Shown one piece after another: positions 1-10,546 of a stretch of DNA of 64,000 nt. Position numbers and translations under genes: made by a program. The stretch spans positions 248,001-312,000 of the forward strand of contig JARUPY010000506.1 of the NCBI GenBank assembly GCA_029817715.1. The letters are read 5' to 3'. Numbering within the stretch: position 1 is the first letter of the stretch; each line of letters opens with the position of its first letter. The notes beneath the pieces are model-generated. The model saw only the letters and a list, made by a program, of their open reading frames with translations. It searched no databases and was not told the origin of the DNA. The DNA comes from Melastoma dodecandrum (taxonomy: Eukaryota > Streptophyta > Magnoliopsida > Myrtales > Melastomataceae).

Positions 1-1
1 A

Positions 2-259
2 CACATTGGTTTGCTCTGTGTACAAGAAACTGCCTCGGACAGACCGGAGATGGCTTCAGTCATTCGCTGGTTCGACCATCATTCCGTCGCACTTCCTGTA
101 CCGACACAACCAGCATTCTTCACAACCACGAGATCCAGCGAGAACATCCCATCCAAACATGATAGTACCTCTGGGACCACTGAAGCCAACCACTCCAGAA
201 ACAACGCCGGCACGTCCTCGATCAATATAGCTTCCATTACCGAGCCATATCCGAGGTAG
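2..259 (+). CDS. Cysteine-rich receptor-like kinase, C-terminal end (module 1, cut by window edge)
   Basis: This is the last part of a CRK: the end of kinase subdomain XI (around LCVQE and DRPEM) followed by the Ser/Thr/Asn-rich tail and the typical CRK ending SITEPYPR, stop at 257–259. CRKs are plasma-membrane receptor kinases with two DUF26/Gnk2 ectodomains that act in immunity and redox signalling. The same last exon recurs at 40,564–40,911, where the Leu codon seen here at 11–13 (TTG) is a stop (TAG). The fragment is open throughout, so this copy could belong to an intact gene whose body lies upstream of the window. The family call is firm; functionality cannot be judged. Confidence 0.85.
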   Translation, partial: HIGLLCVQETASDRPEMASVIRWFDHHSVALPVPTQPAFFTTTRSSENIPSKHDSTSGTTEANHSRNNAGTSSINIASITEPYPR

Positions 260-518
260 ACACCAAATACGTATGTCATCGTGCACTAAACAATGTTACC
301 ACTTCCATTTTGCGAGAATGATCTTCGTCTTCGTCTTCTGCGATTATTGTAGAAAAAAGGAAAGTATTTCAGAACTGAGAGTATACGAAATTACAGTAAA
401 TTTTTATCATATCATCTGTAAATCTCGCAGTTTAATTTTCGAACACCAATACCTCAAGTTTATGGACAGGAGAGGACACTTTGGTTTGGTATCGTTGTTG
501 CCCTCTCTTGTTTGTCGC
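260..518. other. CRK 3' flank, repeated in modules 2 and 3
   Basis: There is no gene here. It is the CRK downstream flank and the start of the CRK–RLP spacer. Closely related sequence occurs at about 19,135–19,330 and 40,912–41,109. Confidence 0.6.
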
Positions 519-855
519 TAGGGGCGTTAACGGGGGGGCTGACTTTCGAATTACCCAGCCCGGCTCGTGTCTTGGTCCGAGCCTGGTTCGATAAAAATTA
601 GAATATGACGTGCCCGAGCTTAGGCTCGAGACTTAATTTTTGATAATTATGCCGACTCGTGCTGACTTACGAATCCGACAAATGATTTGGGTGAACTTGA
701 TAAATTTTGAAAAATCTTTAATAAATAAATATATATATATATATATATATTTAAAAAAATACTTGAAGCTCAGAATGGGGTCAGAAAAGAATTGTGGGAA
801 TATGGCTTTGGTGAGTATTGGGTTCAGGCGGGCCCACTACTCATTAACAGCCCTA
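519..855. mobile_element. hAT-like MITE in the CRK–RLP spacer, module 1
   Basis: The element starts TAGGGGCGTTAACG and ends TTAACAGCCCTA, imperfect terminal inverted repeats. It is flanked on both sides by TTTGTCGC (511–518 and 856–863), a perfect 8-bp target duplication as expected of hAT transposons. It is 337 bp, noncoding, rich in GAGCCCGG-like motifs near the ends, and carries a (TA)n run. Orthologous copies sit at 19,331–19,647 and 41,110–41,503. Confidence 0.75.
729..750. repeat. (TA)n microsatellite
   Basis: An uninterrupted alternating AT tract inside the MITE. It is much shorter in the module 3 copy, near 41,325–41,335. Confidence 0.9.
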
Positions 856-1342
856 TTTGTCGCTACTGAATTTAGTCTAAGCTCATTTTAAATGGAACGA
901 TGAAGTAAAAATAAAAAGATTACAGAAATTCATTCGAGTTCGGGAATTTGAAATTACTCACACGTCCCGAAAAAAGAGGAGGCGTTAATCCCATGTATCT
1001 AAATACCTGATTTTATTAGGAGTCAGGTTTAGAAAAACCATCACGCACGGCGTTGTTATAAAACAAACCTTGATCTCTTTAACACTTTAAAATCTATATG
1101 AATTACTTTAAAAAAAAATCAATCCTCGTTATAAGAATCACGTGGTGTCCTTGTTGCAGATAAAATCTCGAGTCCAAATATTAGACCGAAAATAGCGTAC
1201 GTTTCCCGTATTTCCTCAATTCCATCGGATTCCGCTCCCTCCCCAAACAAAGCCTTAACGCTAAATAATGTCTTTTTCTTCTTGAACGTGTGATGGCCAA
1301 TTTTTGCTTCGGATATTTTAGGGGGAGGGGGGTGTGGGGGCC
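856..1342. other. Spacer between MITE and RLP gene, module 1
   Basis: No gene is seen. The sequence is AT-rich and related to 19,648–20,012 and 41,504–41,888. It is presumably RLP upstream DNA. Confidence 0.6.
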
Positions 1343-1358
1343 GTTGACCTGAGTCAAC
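1343..1358. promoter_or_regulatory. Inverted W-box pair upstream of module 1 RLP
   Basis: GTTGACCTGAGTCAAC is a perfect GTTGAC/GTCAAC inverted repeat with a 4-bp spacer. Each arm contains the WRKY core TTGAC. It lies 67 bp before the RLP ATG at 1,425 and is conserved at 41,889–41,904 in module 3. WRKY control is an inference from the motif. Confidence 0.5.
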
Positions 1359-1424
1359 GTCTTGCATGAACGTCCTCGTCCTCGTCTTCCGGGTGTTACG
1401 GTTGGCACTATTCGACAATTAACC

Positions 1425-3102
1425 ATGAAGAGTCTCGAGGGTATCAGAAAGAAGAACCACGAAAGATTACAGGAAATGGGAAAGTTGGGAGGGATGGTGC
1501 CACGGGTGTTCTTGGTTGTATTGAGCATGAGCTTCCCCATGCTCTGTTCCAGCAGAGTCGCTTCATCTGGTTGCAACACTGAAGAACTACGAGCCCTCGT
1601 CGAGTTCCAGGCCAGCCTCGATTACCCGCTCCGGGCAGGGGCACCGTTGCACGGGAATGGTACTCGATGTTGTCTGTGGGAAGGAGTTGGGTGCAACAGG
1701 AAGGGACGCGTCGTGAAGCTTGACTTCCCTGGACGGGCTTATGGAGAGTACTCTCCAGATTATTATTATCCGACCAACAGCATAAAGTCCACTGTGGCGG
1801 AAACACTCGGTTCCTTGCTTGGGCTGAGATACCTGAATCACTTGGACCTTTCTGGAATAGCATGCTTGTAACCATGTATGATTCCAGACGTTGTGGAGTC
1901 GATGAGGCAATTGCGGTTCCTCGGCCTCCCGTTTGGAGTTACAGGAAACCTCCCACGCAACATCGGGAACCTAACTAAGCTACAAGTTCTCATTCTTCCA
2001 GGTTGGGGCCTTGAGTTGGTTGATTCGGATATCCGGTGGCTTTCGATTCTCGTATCATTGAATCGATTTGATCTCAGAAACGCGCGCATTCCAAGACCGT
2101 CAGACCTCGAACGAGTGCTCAGCAGTCTTCCTCGCTTATCCAACCTGACCTTGTCCGGCTGTGGTCTTGACAATTCCTTCTTACAGCAGATTTCCTCAAA
2201 CTTCACCCTGATGTCTAACTTAAAGCATCTGGATCTCTCAGAGAACAACTTCTCTGGCGAGATCCCAGATGGATTCCAGAACGCCACCGTGCTAGAATTT
2301 ATGGATCTGTCGCGTAACGAATTTAGCTCGTCTGTCCCGATGTGGTTTGGGAATTACAGAAACCTGGCTCTACTTTCTCTGGGTGACAATTTTTTGAAAG
2401 GCATCGAGGGCGGGCTAGGATGCCTGAAAAATCTCAGGTACGCAAATCTGGCAAACAATGAGCTTGCCGGGGAGATCTTAACGAACCAAAGCATGCTGAC
2501 GTCGCCCTCGTATGGAGAAGATTTGAAGAACTTAAGAGCATTATCCCTTTCAGCCAACCGTCTGAGCGGAGAAATTCCGAGATGGCTTGGAGGGCTTCCT
2601 GTATTGGAATATCTGGATTTGTCCAAAAACCAGTTCTCAGGGAGCATCCCGTCTTCACTCTACTCGACGCCAAATTTGAGACTCTTATACCTCGATGGTA
2701 ATCAGCTGAGTGGAACCATTTCGGAGGCTCTCGGCCAGCTCTATAATCTTGAATTCTTGGATCTCTCTGGTAACAAATTGAGTGGAGCCGTCTCGGAAGC
2801 ACATTTCTGGAACCTGTCAAAGTTGTTTGATCTCGATCTTAGTGATAATCGTCTTACAATTAAGATGGATGATTCATGGACACCACCCTTTCAAGTTAGT
2901 TACCTCGGGATGGGGTCATGCTCTCTGGGAATGCAACTCCCACGATGGATGAGAACACAGAAGCTACTCTACGATTTGAAGCTTCCGAACGTTTCGTTTT
3001 CCAAACAATTGCCGGAATGGTTTGGGGACATGAACCTGTTGTACCTGAATCTATCTTACAGTCGGATCATCAATCCCGTAACTGATTTGCCCACAAGCCT
3101 GG
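1425..3102 (+). pseudogene. LRR receptor-like protein, 5' portion (module 1), frameshifted and interrupted
   Basis: A class of extracellular LRR receptor without a kinase domain. From the ATG at 1,425 there is a hydrophobic signal segment (VFLVVLSMSFPMLCSS), then an LRRNT_2 cap (CNTEELRALVEFQ to CCLWEGVGC). This frame stops at 1,869–1,871. The LRR frame (from ATG 1,878) continues with plant-type LRRs (LxxLxLsxNxLsGxIP) until the Athila insertion after 3,102; read through the LTR it would stop at 3,126–3,128. The gene resumes at 14,066. The frameshift after the first LRR is also present in module 3, so the lesion, or a mis-modelled junction, predates the duplication. Relative to module 3 it lacks one 24-residue LRR. 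Confidence 0.88.
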
Positions 3103-4343
3103 TGATAACTCTACAAAAGTATAGTTAAATGATCACATTTGTGCCTTGATTTGAGTTAGTTCCGTCGTTTTAAGTGTTTAGATCTGCGGTTTCGAGTTGA
3201 ATTGTATTACCTCACGTCCGTTATTGTTCGTGTAGGAAATTGGAGATGAAACGATGAACAACGAAGAGAGGAAGGAAGAGTTGTGAGAAGGAAGCGAGGA
3301 ATACGACCACAGAGACTTCCGCAGCGGCGGAAGATTTCCTCGCAGCTGCGGAGAAGCTAAAGGGAGCGCACCACACTGAAGTCCGCAGCTGCGGCCGTCA
3401 ACCCCCCAGCTGCGGCGGACCAGAAGATCCCCTCCGAATTTTTAGTTTCTTTATTTTTATTTAGGTCCTTTAGTTTATTCCCTAGTATAAATACTCAAAC
3501 TTAAGGCTTGCTAGGGTTAGTGGGGAATTGGCGTTATCTCGTGACATGAGATTTGTGCCGGCGGAGAATTGCAAATTCTTTTCCCTTTGCTTTTCGATTT
3601 CAATTATGCTTTCATCTTTGTCCTGATTTTCGTGTTGCATCGCTATGAACTAATTTCTTTGTTCTAGGACGACGATGGAACCTCGTGTTCCTTTGTAATT
3701 GTTGAACCTTTCTTTATTATGATTTGAATTTCCGTTGGTTGTTTATCCAATTCCGTGTTTAATGCGTATTAGCAGCCTGATCAACTGTTGATATTGACTT
3801 GATCGCCTAGGGAGACTCGAGAGGGTAGTCTAGGTCAGGTCGGGATTAGGATAACCTAAGGAACCTTCGAGTCGAGAGACCGGGTTTTAGTGTGAGAGTA
3901 GAAATACCATGCACCTTGGGAAATCAAAGTAGGGTTAAATCGTAAAGGGCCTCCACTAGTTCTTTGCCTAGACATAGAGTAGAGAATTTGATACATGGGG
4001 GCACGTTCCCGGATATTCGAGAGGGTTATGGGGAGAGATTAGCGGCCTACAGTTAACAACCGGTGAAATTCAATAGTAATAAAAAGAGGGGATATGAGAG
4101 CATAAGTCACGAGGGGAAATCAGTAGTCCTATATCTTTCATTCTTATTGGTAATTCGATTCACGTTGCTGTTAGTTTAACTTCTCATCACTTGATTTGTT
4201 CACTTGACCTTGAATTTAGTTATCGAATTTGACGTTACAAGACTTAATTGATATTGTTCTCTGTGGGATCGACCCTTTCTTGCCCTTACTGCTTAGTTTG
4301 CGTGAACGAGGATTTATTTTTGTTGCGTTGACGACGCGCATCA
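3103..4343 (+). repeat. Athila 5' LTR
   Basis: 1,241 bp, starting TGATAACTCT and ending GCGCATCA, matching 12,825–14,065. A TATA-like TATAAATA lies at 3,486–3,493. Two exact CGCAGCTGCG palindromes lie at 3,341–3,350 and 3,384–3,393. Two more near 3,320 and 3,405 are altered. Confidence 0.93.
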
Positions 4344-4348
4344 AATTT

Positions 4349-4366
4349 TGGCACCGCTGCCGGGGA
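4349..4366 (+). other. Primer-binding site, tRNA-Asp type
   Basis: TGGCACCGCTGCCGGGGA begins 5 bp after the 5' LTR. It resembles the complement of the plant tRNA-Asp 3' end typical of Athila elements, with a few mismatches. Confidence 0.7.
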
Positions 4367-4480
4367 ATCAGTTTTCGTTTAGTTGTCTTTTACCTCTATT
4401 TTCGATAACTATTTGACGTTCAAGTTTTTGTTTTTCTCTTATTATATTTCAGTTTATGCTACGGAGTCAAGGAGCTAAAT

Positions 4481-6897
4481 TTGACTCCATTGGACCCAGA
4501 AATCGAGCGCACCTTTCGGCAGAGGTTGAGAGCACAGCGAGCAGCTATGGCCGACGAGGGAAACAGAAATCAGATCGACGGAAACCTAGTCCCGATAGAA
4601 GAGCGTGGAAGGGGGCCAGATGTCGATAACAGGCCGATGATGGACTTCACATCGGCCAGAACTTACGCTCACCGGTCATGCATAGCACCACCGCCCATCG
4701 CAACTCGTGATTACGAGATTAAGACATATCGGTGATGCAGATGATTCAGAATACAGTCCAGTTCAGAGGAACACCGATGGAGGATCCGCACGAGCATCTG
4801 AGTAAGTTTCTTAGCGTATGCGACACTTTCAGGCAGAACGGAGTGTCCCAAGATGCAGTCAGGCTGAAGCTGTTCACATTCTCCCTAAAGGACAAGGCCT
4901 GGGCGTGGTTCAATTCACTCCCAGTGAATTCAATATCGACTTGGGCACAGATGGAGGAGGCCTTTCTGGATCAGTATTATCCTCCCTCGAAGATATCTCA
5001 GATGAGGAACGAGATTACCACGTTCCGACAGGACAGCGATGAAACTTTCGTGGAGGCATGGGAGCGATTCAAGAATCTGCTGATACAGTGCCCATATCAT
5101 GACCTGCCTGGATGGAGACAGCTTGAGGCATTCTATAATGGACTCACGGACTCGTCCAGGAAGGACGTAAATTTGGCATTTGGAGGATCCTTTTTGAGGA
5201 AGTCCTATGTGGAAGGACTGGAGCTCCTTGAGACGATGAGGAAGACTTGTCTGGCGAACCAGTATTCGGATTGTATGAATAGAAGGAAGCCGCAGGGTGT
5301 CTTTGAATTGGATACCTTAACCTCAATTCAGGCACAACTGGCCGCTCTCACTAAGAAATTTGAGGCAGCGAACGTTAGTTCGGTTCAGAGCAACCAGCAG
5401 GGTTGTCAGATTTGCGGAGGAGCGCATCTTACAGATCAGTGCACCATGAGCATAGAGGAAGCCAACTTTGTTGGAAACCAGCGCAACAACCCGTACTCGA
5501 ATACATATAACCCAGGGTGGAGGAATCACCCGAACTTTTCTTGGAGAGCACAGGCACCTCCGTCTGGTATATCTAGACCACCAGCACCAGCGCCTCAGTA
5601 TCAGCAAGCACAAGCGGAAGCCTCGGAAAAGAAGCCAAGCCTCGAAGAGATGATGCTCAAGTACATGGCGAATCAAGACGCCTTGATGAAGAACCAAGCA
5701 GCGTCGATTCGGAACCTGGAGAACCAGGTTAGCCAGCTGGCTCAGGCGGTGAATTCGAGAGCCTATGGGACTCTCCCGAGCAATACAGAAACCAATCCAA
5801 GGGAGCAAGCCAAAGCCGTGACTCTTAGGAACGGCCGGTCACTTGAGGCAGAGGAAGCCGAGGCTAAGAAGGAGAGCAGTGGATCCAGTCCAGTGGAGAC
5901 AGCTAGTAAGAAATCTCAGACTAGTCCATTAAATTCTAACTTGGACTTGCCGCAGGACAAAGGGAAGAAAAAGATGGAGGAAGAGAGAAAGAAACCGGAA
6001 ATCGACATCTTGAAGCTTCCGTTCCCACAGAGAGCCCGAAAGCAAAACGAGGATGCTCAATTCCGTAAGTTCCTCGATGTATTTAAAAAGTTACACATTA
6101 ACATCCCTTTTGCAGAAGCTTTGGAGCAGATGCCTAGTTATGTTAAGTTCATGAAGGACGTACTCTCGAAGAAACGGAGGTTGGGCGATTTTGAGACAGT
6201 TACACTTACCGAGGAGTATAGCGCCATCCTCCAGAAGAAGATACCACCGAAGCTCAAGGACCCAGGTAGCTTCACGATCCCGTGCACAATTGGAACGGCA
6301 TTCTCAGGTAAGGCTCTTTGTGACCTTGGGGCGAGCATAAATCTGATGCCTTTTTCGGTATATAAAGAGCTAGGTTTGGGGGAGGTAAGACCTACATCTG
6401 TGTCCCTTCAGTTAGCCGATAGATCCATTACGTACCCGAAAGGGATTATTGAGGATGTTCTTCTTAAAGTAGATAAATTTATTTTTCCGGCTGACTTTCT
6501 GGTGTTAGACTTTGAGGAGGACAAGGAGATTCCTATCATCCTTGGTCATCCATTTTTAGCCACAGGAAGGGCATTGATCGATGTGCAGAAGGGAGAGTTG
6601 ACAATCCGTGTCAACGATCAGGAAGTCACATTTAACGTTTATAAATCTGTTAAATGGCCTTCTGAAAATTCTGATTGTTTCCGGATGGATGTTGTCGATA
6701 GGTGCATTTCCAAGTTTTCCCCTCTTGGTGATGAAGGTACCTCGGATGATGAAGGAGAGAAGACCGACCCCTATTGTGACACCCAGGAAGCCCTAGCGTT
6801 ATTCACACGAAGGATTCAACAATTTGACACGCTAGAGCGGCCACTGAACCCGATGCGACCTTCAATTGAGGAACCCCCCACTTTAGAGCTCAAGTAA
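4481..6897 (+). pseudogene. Athila gag–protease region (frameshift near 4,735)
   Basis: Encodes capsid-type Gag and an aspartic protease of the retrotransposon. The first part (4,481–4,735) holds the Gag N-terminus. The frame then shifts and continues from 4,732 through the retrotransposon gag core, with the QMIQN and FRGTPMEDPHEHL region followed by WAWFNSLP. A zinc knuckle CQICGGAHLTDQC lies near residue 225 of the second part, and a protease segment ALCDLGASINLMPFS near residue 530, with DLGAS at the active site as usual for Athila. A TAA stop at 6,895–6,897 separates it from the pol frame, which continues in the same phase. Family firm; the copy is broken. Confidence 0.9.
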
Positions 6898-9780
6898 CTC
6901 CCGGATCATCTCAGGTATGCGTACCTCGGACCATCAAATACTTTACCTGTGATTATTTCTGCCAGTCTTACAGGAGAAGAGGAGGAGGAATTGCTTGAGA
7001 TCCTCAAGGCGCACAAGAAGGCATTGGGATGGACTATAGCGGATATTCGAGGAATCAGTCCGTCGGTGTGTATGCACAAGATTTTGCTTGAGGTTGATCA
7101 TAAGGTCTCAGTCGAGGCTCAGAGGCGACTCAACCCGAACATGAAGGAAGTGGTGAAGAAAGAGATCATCAAGTGGCTAGATGCAGGTATTATTTACCCG
7201 ATCTCTGACAGTTCGTGGGTTAGCCCTGTGCAGTGCGTCCCGAAGAAAGGAGGGATAACGGTGGTCAAGAACGAGAAGAATGAATTGATTCCGACTCGTA
7301 CTGTAACTGGGTGGAGAGTTTGCATGGATTACCGCAAACTGAACAAAGCCACCAGGAAAGACCATTTTCCTCTACCATTTATTGATCAGATGCTTGATCG
7401 ATTGGCGGGTAAGGATTTCTATTGCTTCTTGGACGGATACTCCGGGTACAATCAAATTTTGATTGCCCCCGAAGACCAAGAAAAGACGACGTTCACATGC
7501 CCATACGGTACCTTTGCGTTTCGCCGCATGCCGTTTGGATTGTGTAATGCACCTGCGACTTTTCAACGATGCATGATGGTCATATTCTCTGATATGATTG
7601 AAAATGGTTTGCAGGTCTTCATGGATGATTTTTCTGTTTTTGGTGCATCGTATGCGGAATGCCTGTCGAACCTCACTAAGGTTCTAAAACGTTGTGAGGA
7701 TACTAACCTAATCCTAAACTGGGAGAAATGCCAGTTTATGGTTCATGATGGCATTGTTTTAGGTCACCGGATCTCCAGCAAGGGCATTCAAGTAGACCAG
7801 GCAAAGATAGAGACGATTGAGAAGTTACCCCCACCCTCTTCCGTGAAAGGGATTCGGAGCTTCCTCGGACATGCTGGCTTCTACCGGAGGTTCATCAAGG
7901 ACTTCTCCAAGATCACGAAGCCACTGTGCAATTTGTTGGAGAAGGATGTTCCCTTTGTATTCGATGCTGAGTGCCTTTCTGCCTTTACTGAACTTAAGAA
8001 GAGGTTAGTATCTGCCCCCATAGTCATAGCACCTGATTGGAATTTGCCCTTTGAGTTGATGTGTGATGCTAGCGACTATGCGGTAGGAGCCGCATTAGGC
8101 CAAAGGGTAGATAAGATTTTTCGGGTTATATACTATGCCAGCAGGACCTTAGATGATGCCCAGGTTAATTATACCACGACTGAGAAAGAATTGTTAGCCG
8201 TCGTGTTTGCATTCGATAAATTTCGCAGTTATCTGGTGGGATCTAAGATAATAGAGTTTACGGATCACTCAGCGATCAAATACTTGATTGAGAAAAAGGA
8301 CGCTAAGCCTAGGTTGATTCGTTGGGTGCTCTTATTACAAGAATTTGACTTAGAGATCCGAGATAGAAAAGGGACTGAAAATCAGATAGCAGATCACTTG
8401 TCTAGGTTAGAAAACGAAAATGTGATTCAAGACAAGGTTTGCATCAATGAGTTCTTTCCTGATGAGTGTTTGCTGTCTGTTGATGTGAGCGTGCCTTGGT
8501 ATGCTGATTTTGTAAACTTCATTGTGTCGGAATTTATTCCTGAGGATTTCAATGCACACAAGCGGAAACGGTTTCTTCATGACGTTCGTCACTACTTTTG
8601 GGACGAACCATTTCTGTTTAAAATGTGTGCAGATCAGGTGATCAGGAGATGTGTGCCGGAATCTGAAATCATGGACATACTAGCCCATTGCCACGCATCT
8701 CCCTACGGAGGACACTTTGGAGGAGATAGAACAGCCGCAAAAGTTCTCCAGTCAGGTTTCTACTGGCCGACTATTTTCAAGGATGCTTATCAGTTTGTTC
8801 TTCATTGTGATAGGTGCCAAAGAACAGGGAACATATCACGGAGAAACGAAATGCCCCTGCAGAACATCCTCGAGGTTGAACTTTTTGATGTTTGGGGCAT
8901 CGACTTCATAGGACCCTTCATCCCATCGAACGGTAACAAGTACATCCTCGTAGCAGTAGATTACGTTTCAAAGTGGGTGGAAGCAATTGCTTCCCCTACT
9001 AATGAGGCTAAAGTGGTTGTCAAGTTTATGCAGAAACAGATTTTCACTAGGTTCGGTGTTCCACGCGCTATCATTAGCGACGAGGGTACACACTTCATCA
9101 ATAGTCAGTTTAATGCACTTTTAAGCAAATATGGCGTTAAGCACAAGGTGGCCACGGCATATCACCCACAGACCAGCGGACAGGCGGAAGTTTCCAACCG
9201 TGAAGTGAAGTGCATCCTTGAGAAATCGGTAAGTACAACACGAAAGGATTGGTCGTTAAAACTTGACGATGCTTTGTGGGCGTATAGGACAGCGTACAAA
9301 ACACCGATCGGGATGTCTCCATACCGACTCGTCTTTGGCAAGGCTTGTCACCTCCCAGTGGAACTCGAGCACAAGGCATATTGGGCAATAAAGCACCTGA
9401 ATTTCGACGCAACCCGATCAGGTGAGGCTCGCCTTTTGCAGATGAACGAGTTGGAGGAGCTTCATCATCGGGCATACGAGAATGCAACGATCTACAAGGA
9501 GAAGACGAAAAAATGGCATGATAGCCGCATCCTCAACAGGACATTTGTGCCAGGTGAGTATGTACTACTTTTCAACTCACGTTTGCAGTTATTTCCAGGC
9601 AAATTGAAGTCGAGATGGTCCGGACCGTTCAAAGTGGTCAGAACGTTTCCTCATGGCGCTGTAGAGTTGCAGTCGAATGATTCGGAGACCACGTTCAAGG
9701 TCAACGGCCAACGCCTCAAACACTATCATGGAGAGCCACTTGAGCGAGGAACTACCTCCACGCGACTCCAAGACGCGTAA
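6898..9780 (+). CDS. Athila pol region: reverse transcriptase, RNase H, integrase
   Basis: Open in the same phase as the preceding gag-protease after the TAA at 6,895; the first start-like codon is at 6,949. From 6,949: RT with [16 protein letters not shown] and the catalytic box FMDD (near residue 224), then RNase H ([15 protein letters not shown] near 370, [13 protein letters not shown]). Integrase has an HHCC finger ([10 protein letters not shown]…CDRCQ near 580) and the DDE residues in WGIDFIGPF (~648), ISDEGTHF (~708) and the Glu of QAEVSNRE (~746). No chromodomain is seen, consistent with Athila. The pol frame itself is intact for about 940 residues. It makes and integrates cDNA copies; expression would need bypass of the upstream stop. 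Confidence 0.93.
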   Translation, partial: LPDHLRYAYLGPSNTLPVIISASLTGEEEEELLEILKAHKKALGWTIADIRGISPSVCMHKILLEVDHKVSVEAQRRLNPNMKEVVKKEIIKWLDAGIIYPISDSSWVSPVQCVPKKGGITVVKNEKNELIPTRTVTGWRVCMDYRKLNKATRKDHFPLPFIDQMLDRLAGKDFYCFLDGYSGYNQILIAPEDQEKTTFTCPYGTFAFRRMPFGLCNAPATFQRCMMVIFSDMIENGLQVFMDDFSVFGASYAECLSNLTKVLKRCEDTNLILNWEKCQFMVHDGIVLGHRISSKGIQVDQAKIETIEKLPPPSSVKGIRSFLGHAGFYRRFIKDFSKITKPLCNLLEKDVPFVFDAECLSAFTELKKRLVSAPIVIAPDWNLPFELMCDASDYAVGAALGQRVDKIFRVIYYASRTLDDAQVNYTTTEKELLAVVFAFDKFRSYLVGSKIIEFTDHSAIKYLIEKKDAKPRLIRWVLLLQEFDLEIRDRKGTENQIADHLSRLENENVIQDKVCINEFFPDECLLSVDVSVPWYADFVNFIVSEFIPEDFNAHKRKRFLHDVRHYFWDEPFLFKMCADQVIRRCVPESEIMDILAHCHASPYGGHFGGDRTAAKVLQSGFYWPTIFKDAYQFVLHCDRCQRTGNISRRNEMPLQNILEVELFDVWGIDFIGPFIPSNGNKYILVAVDYVSKWVEAIASPTNEAKVVVKFMQKQIFTRFGVPRAIISDEGTHFINSQFNALLSKYGVKHKVATAYHPQTSGQAEVSNREVKCILEKSVSTTRKDWSLKLDDALWAYRTAYKTPIGMSPYRLVFGKACHLPVELEHKAYWAIKHLNFDATRSGEARLLQMNELEELHHRAYENATIYKEKTKKWHDSRILNRTFVPGEYVLLFNSRLQLFPGKLKSRWSGPFKVVRTFPHGAVELQSNDSETTFKVNGQRLKHYHGEPLERGTTSTRLQDA

Positions 9781-9960
9781 AATCGTGCGAAAGTCGAGCC
9801 ATCGACTCTAAACCAGGGCGCTTCTTGGGAGGCAACCCAAGTCTTTTCATTTTATTCCCGATATTTAGTTATTTTTAATCGTTTATTTGTTTCAGTAGAT
9901 CAAGAAGCATGTCCATGAAAGAGACGGATAAAGAAAATGAGGTAGCATCCACAGTAAGTT

Positions 9961-10260
9961 CCGCAGCTGCGGAGAAGTAGATCGCAGCTGCGGAGGAACA
10001 GAAGGCAGTAAGTCTCGCAGCTGCGAGGACACCTCCCGCAGCTGCGGAAGATGCGTACACAATCCCTTCCCAGAGAGTTACGCAGCTGCGACGGATTCTC
10101 TCGCAGCTGCGAGAGACGTGTAACCCGCGACTCTCAGAGAGTCTCGCAGCTGCGGAGGGATGTCTCGCAGCTGCGAGAGGACGAAATTTCAGACAAATTA
10201 AAAGGGGGCGAACTTAAACCCTAATTCATTTCCCCCCACATTTCTCAGGACGCAGCTGCG
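9961..10260. repeat. Array of nine CGCAGCTGCG palindromes
   Basis: Exact 10-bp palindromes start at 9,961 (as CCGCAGCTGCGG), 9,983, 10,016, 10,037, 10,081, 10,102, 10,145, 10,166 and 10,251. They are often paired about 21 bp apart. They lie between pol and the third ORF. The same motif occurs in the LTRs. The core CAGCTG is an E-box (CANNTG). The function is not known from the sequence. Confidence 0.95.
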
Positions 10261-10546
10261 GCGGCTACTCCTCTCCACTCGCCGGCTACTCACGCATCAA
10301 CCTCCGACGCCCTCCTCCTCTCCTGTGCATCCATCCGCTGCAGATCTGCTCTCCGGTGCCACCCGCCAACCACCCAACCAACCTCGCCGCCACCTTCCTG
10401 CCGTTGGTCGACCACACTCTCCCGTAGCGGCGACAGTCAGGAAAGTTCCCCAGCCCTTAGTCCTATCTGTGATTTGTGTGCGGCCACTTCGTTGTTCACC
10501 CGGAGATTCAATAGTTGCCTTAGTTCTTAGAATAGCGTGATTAGCG

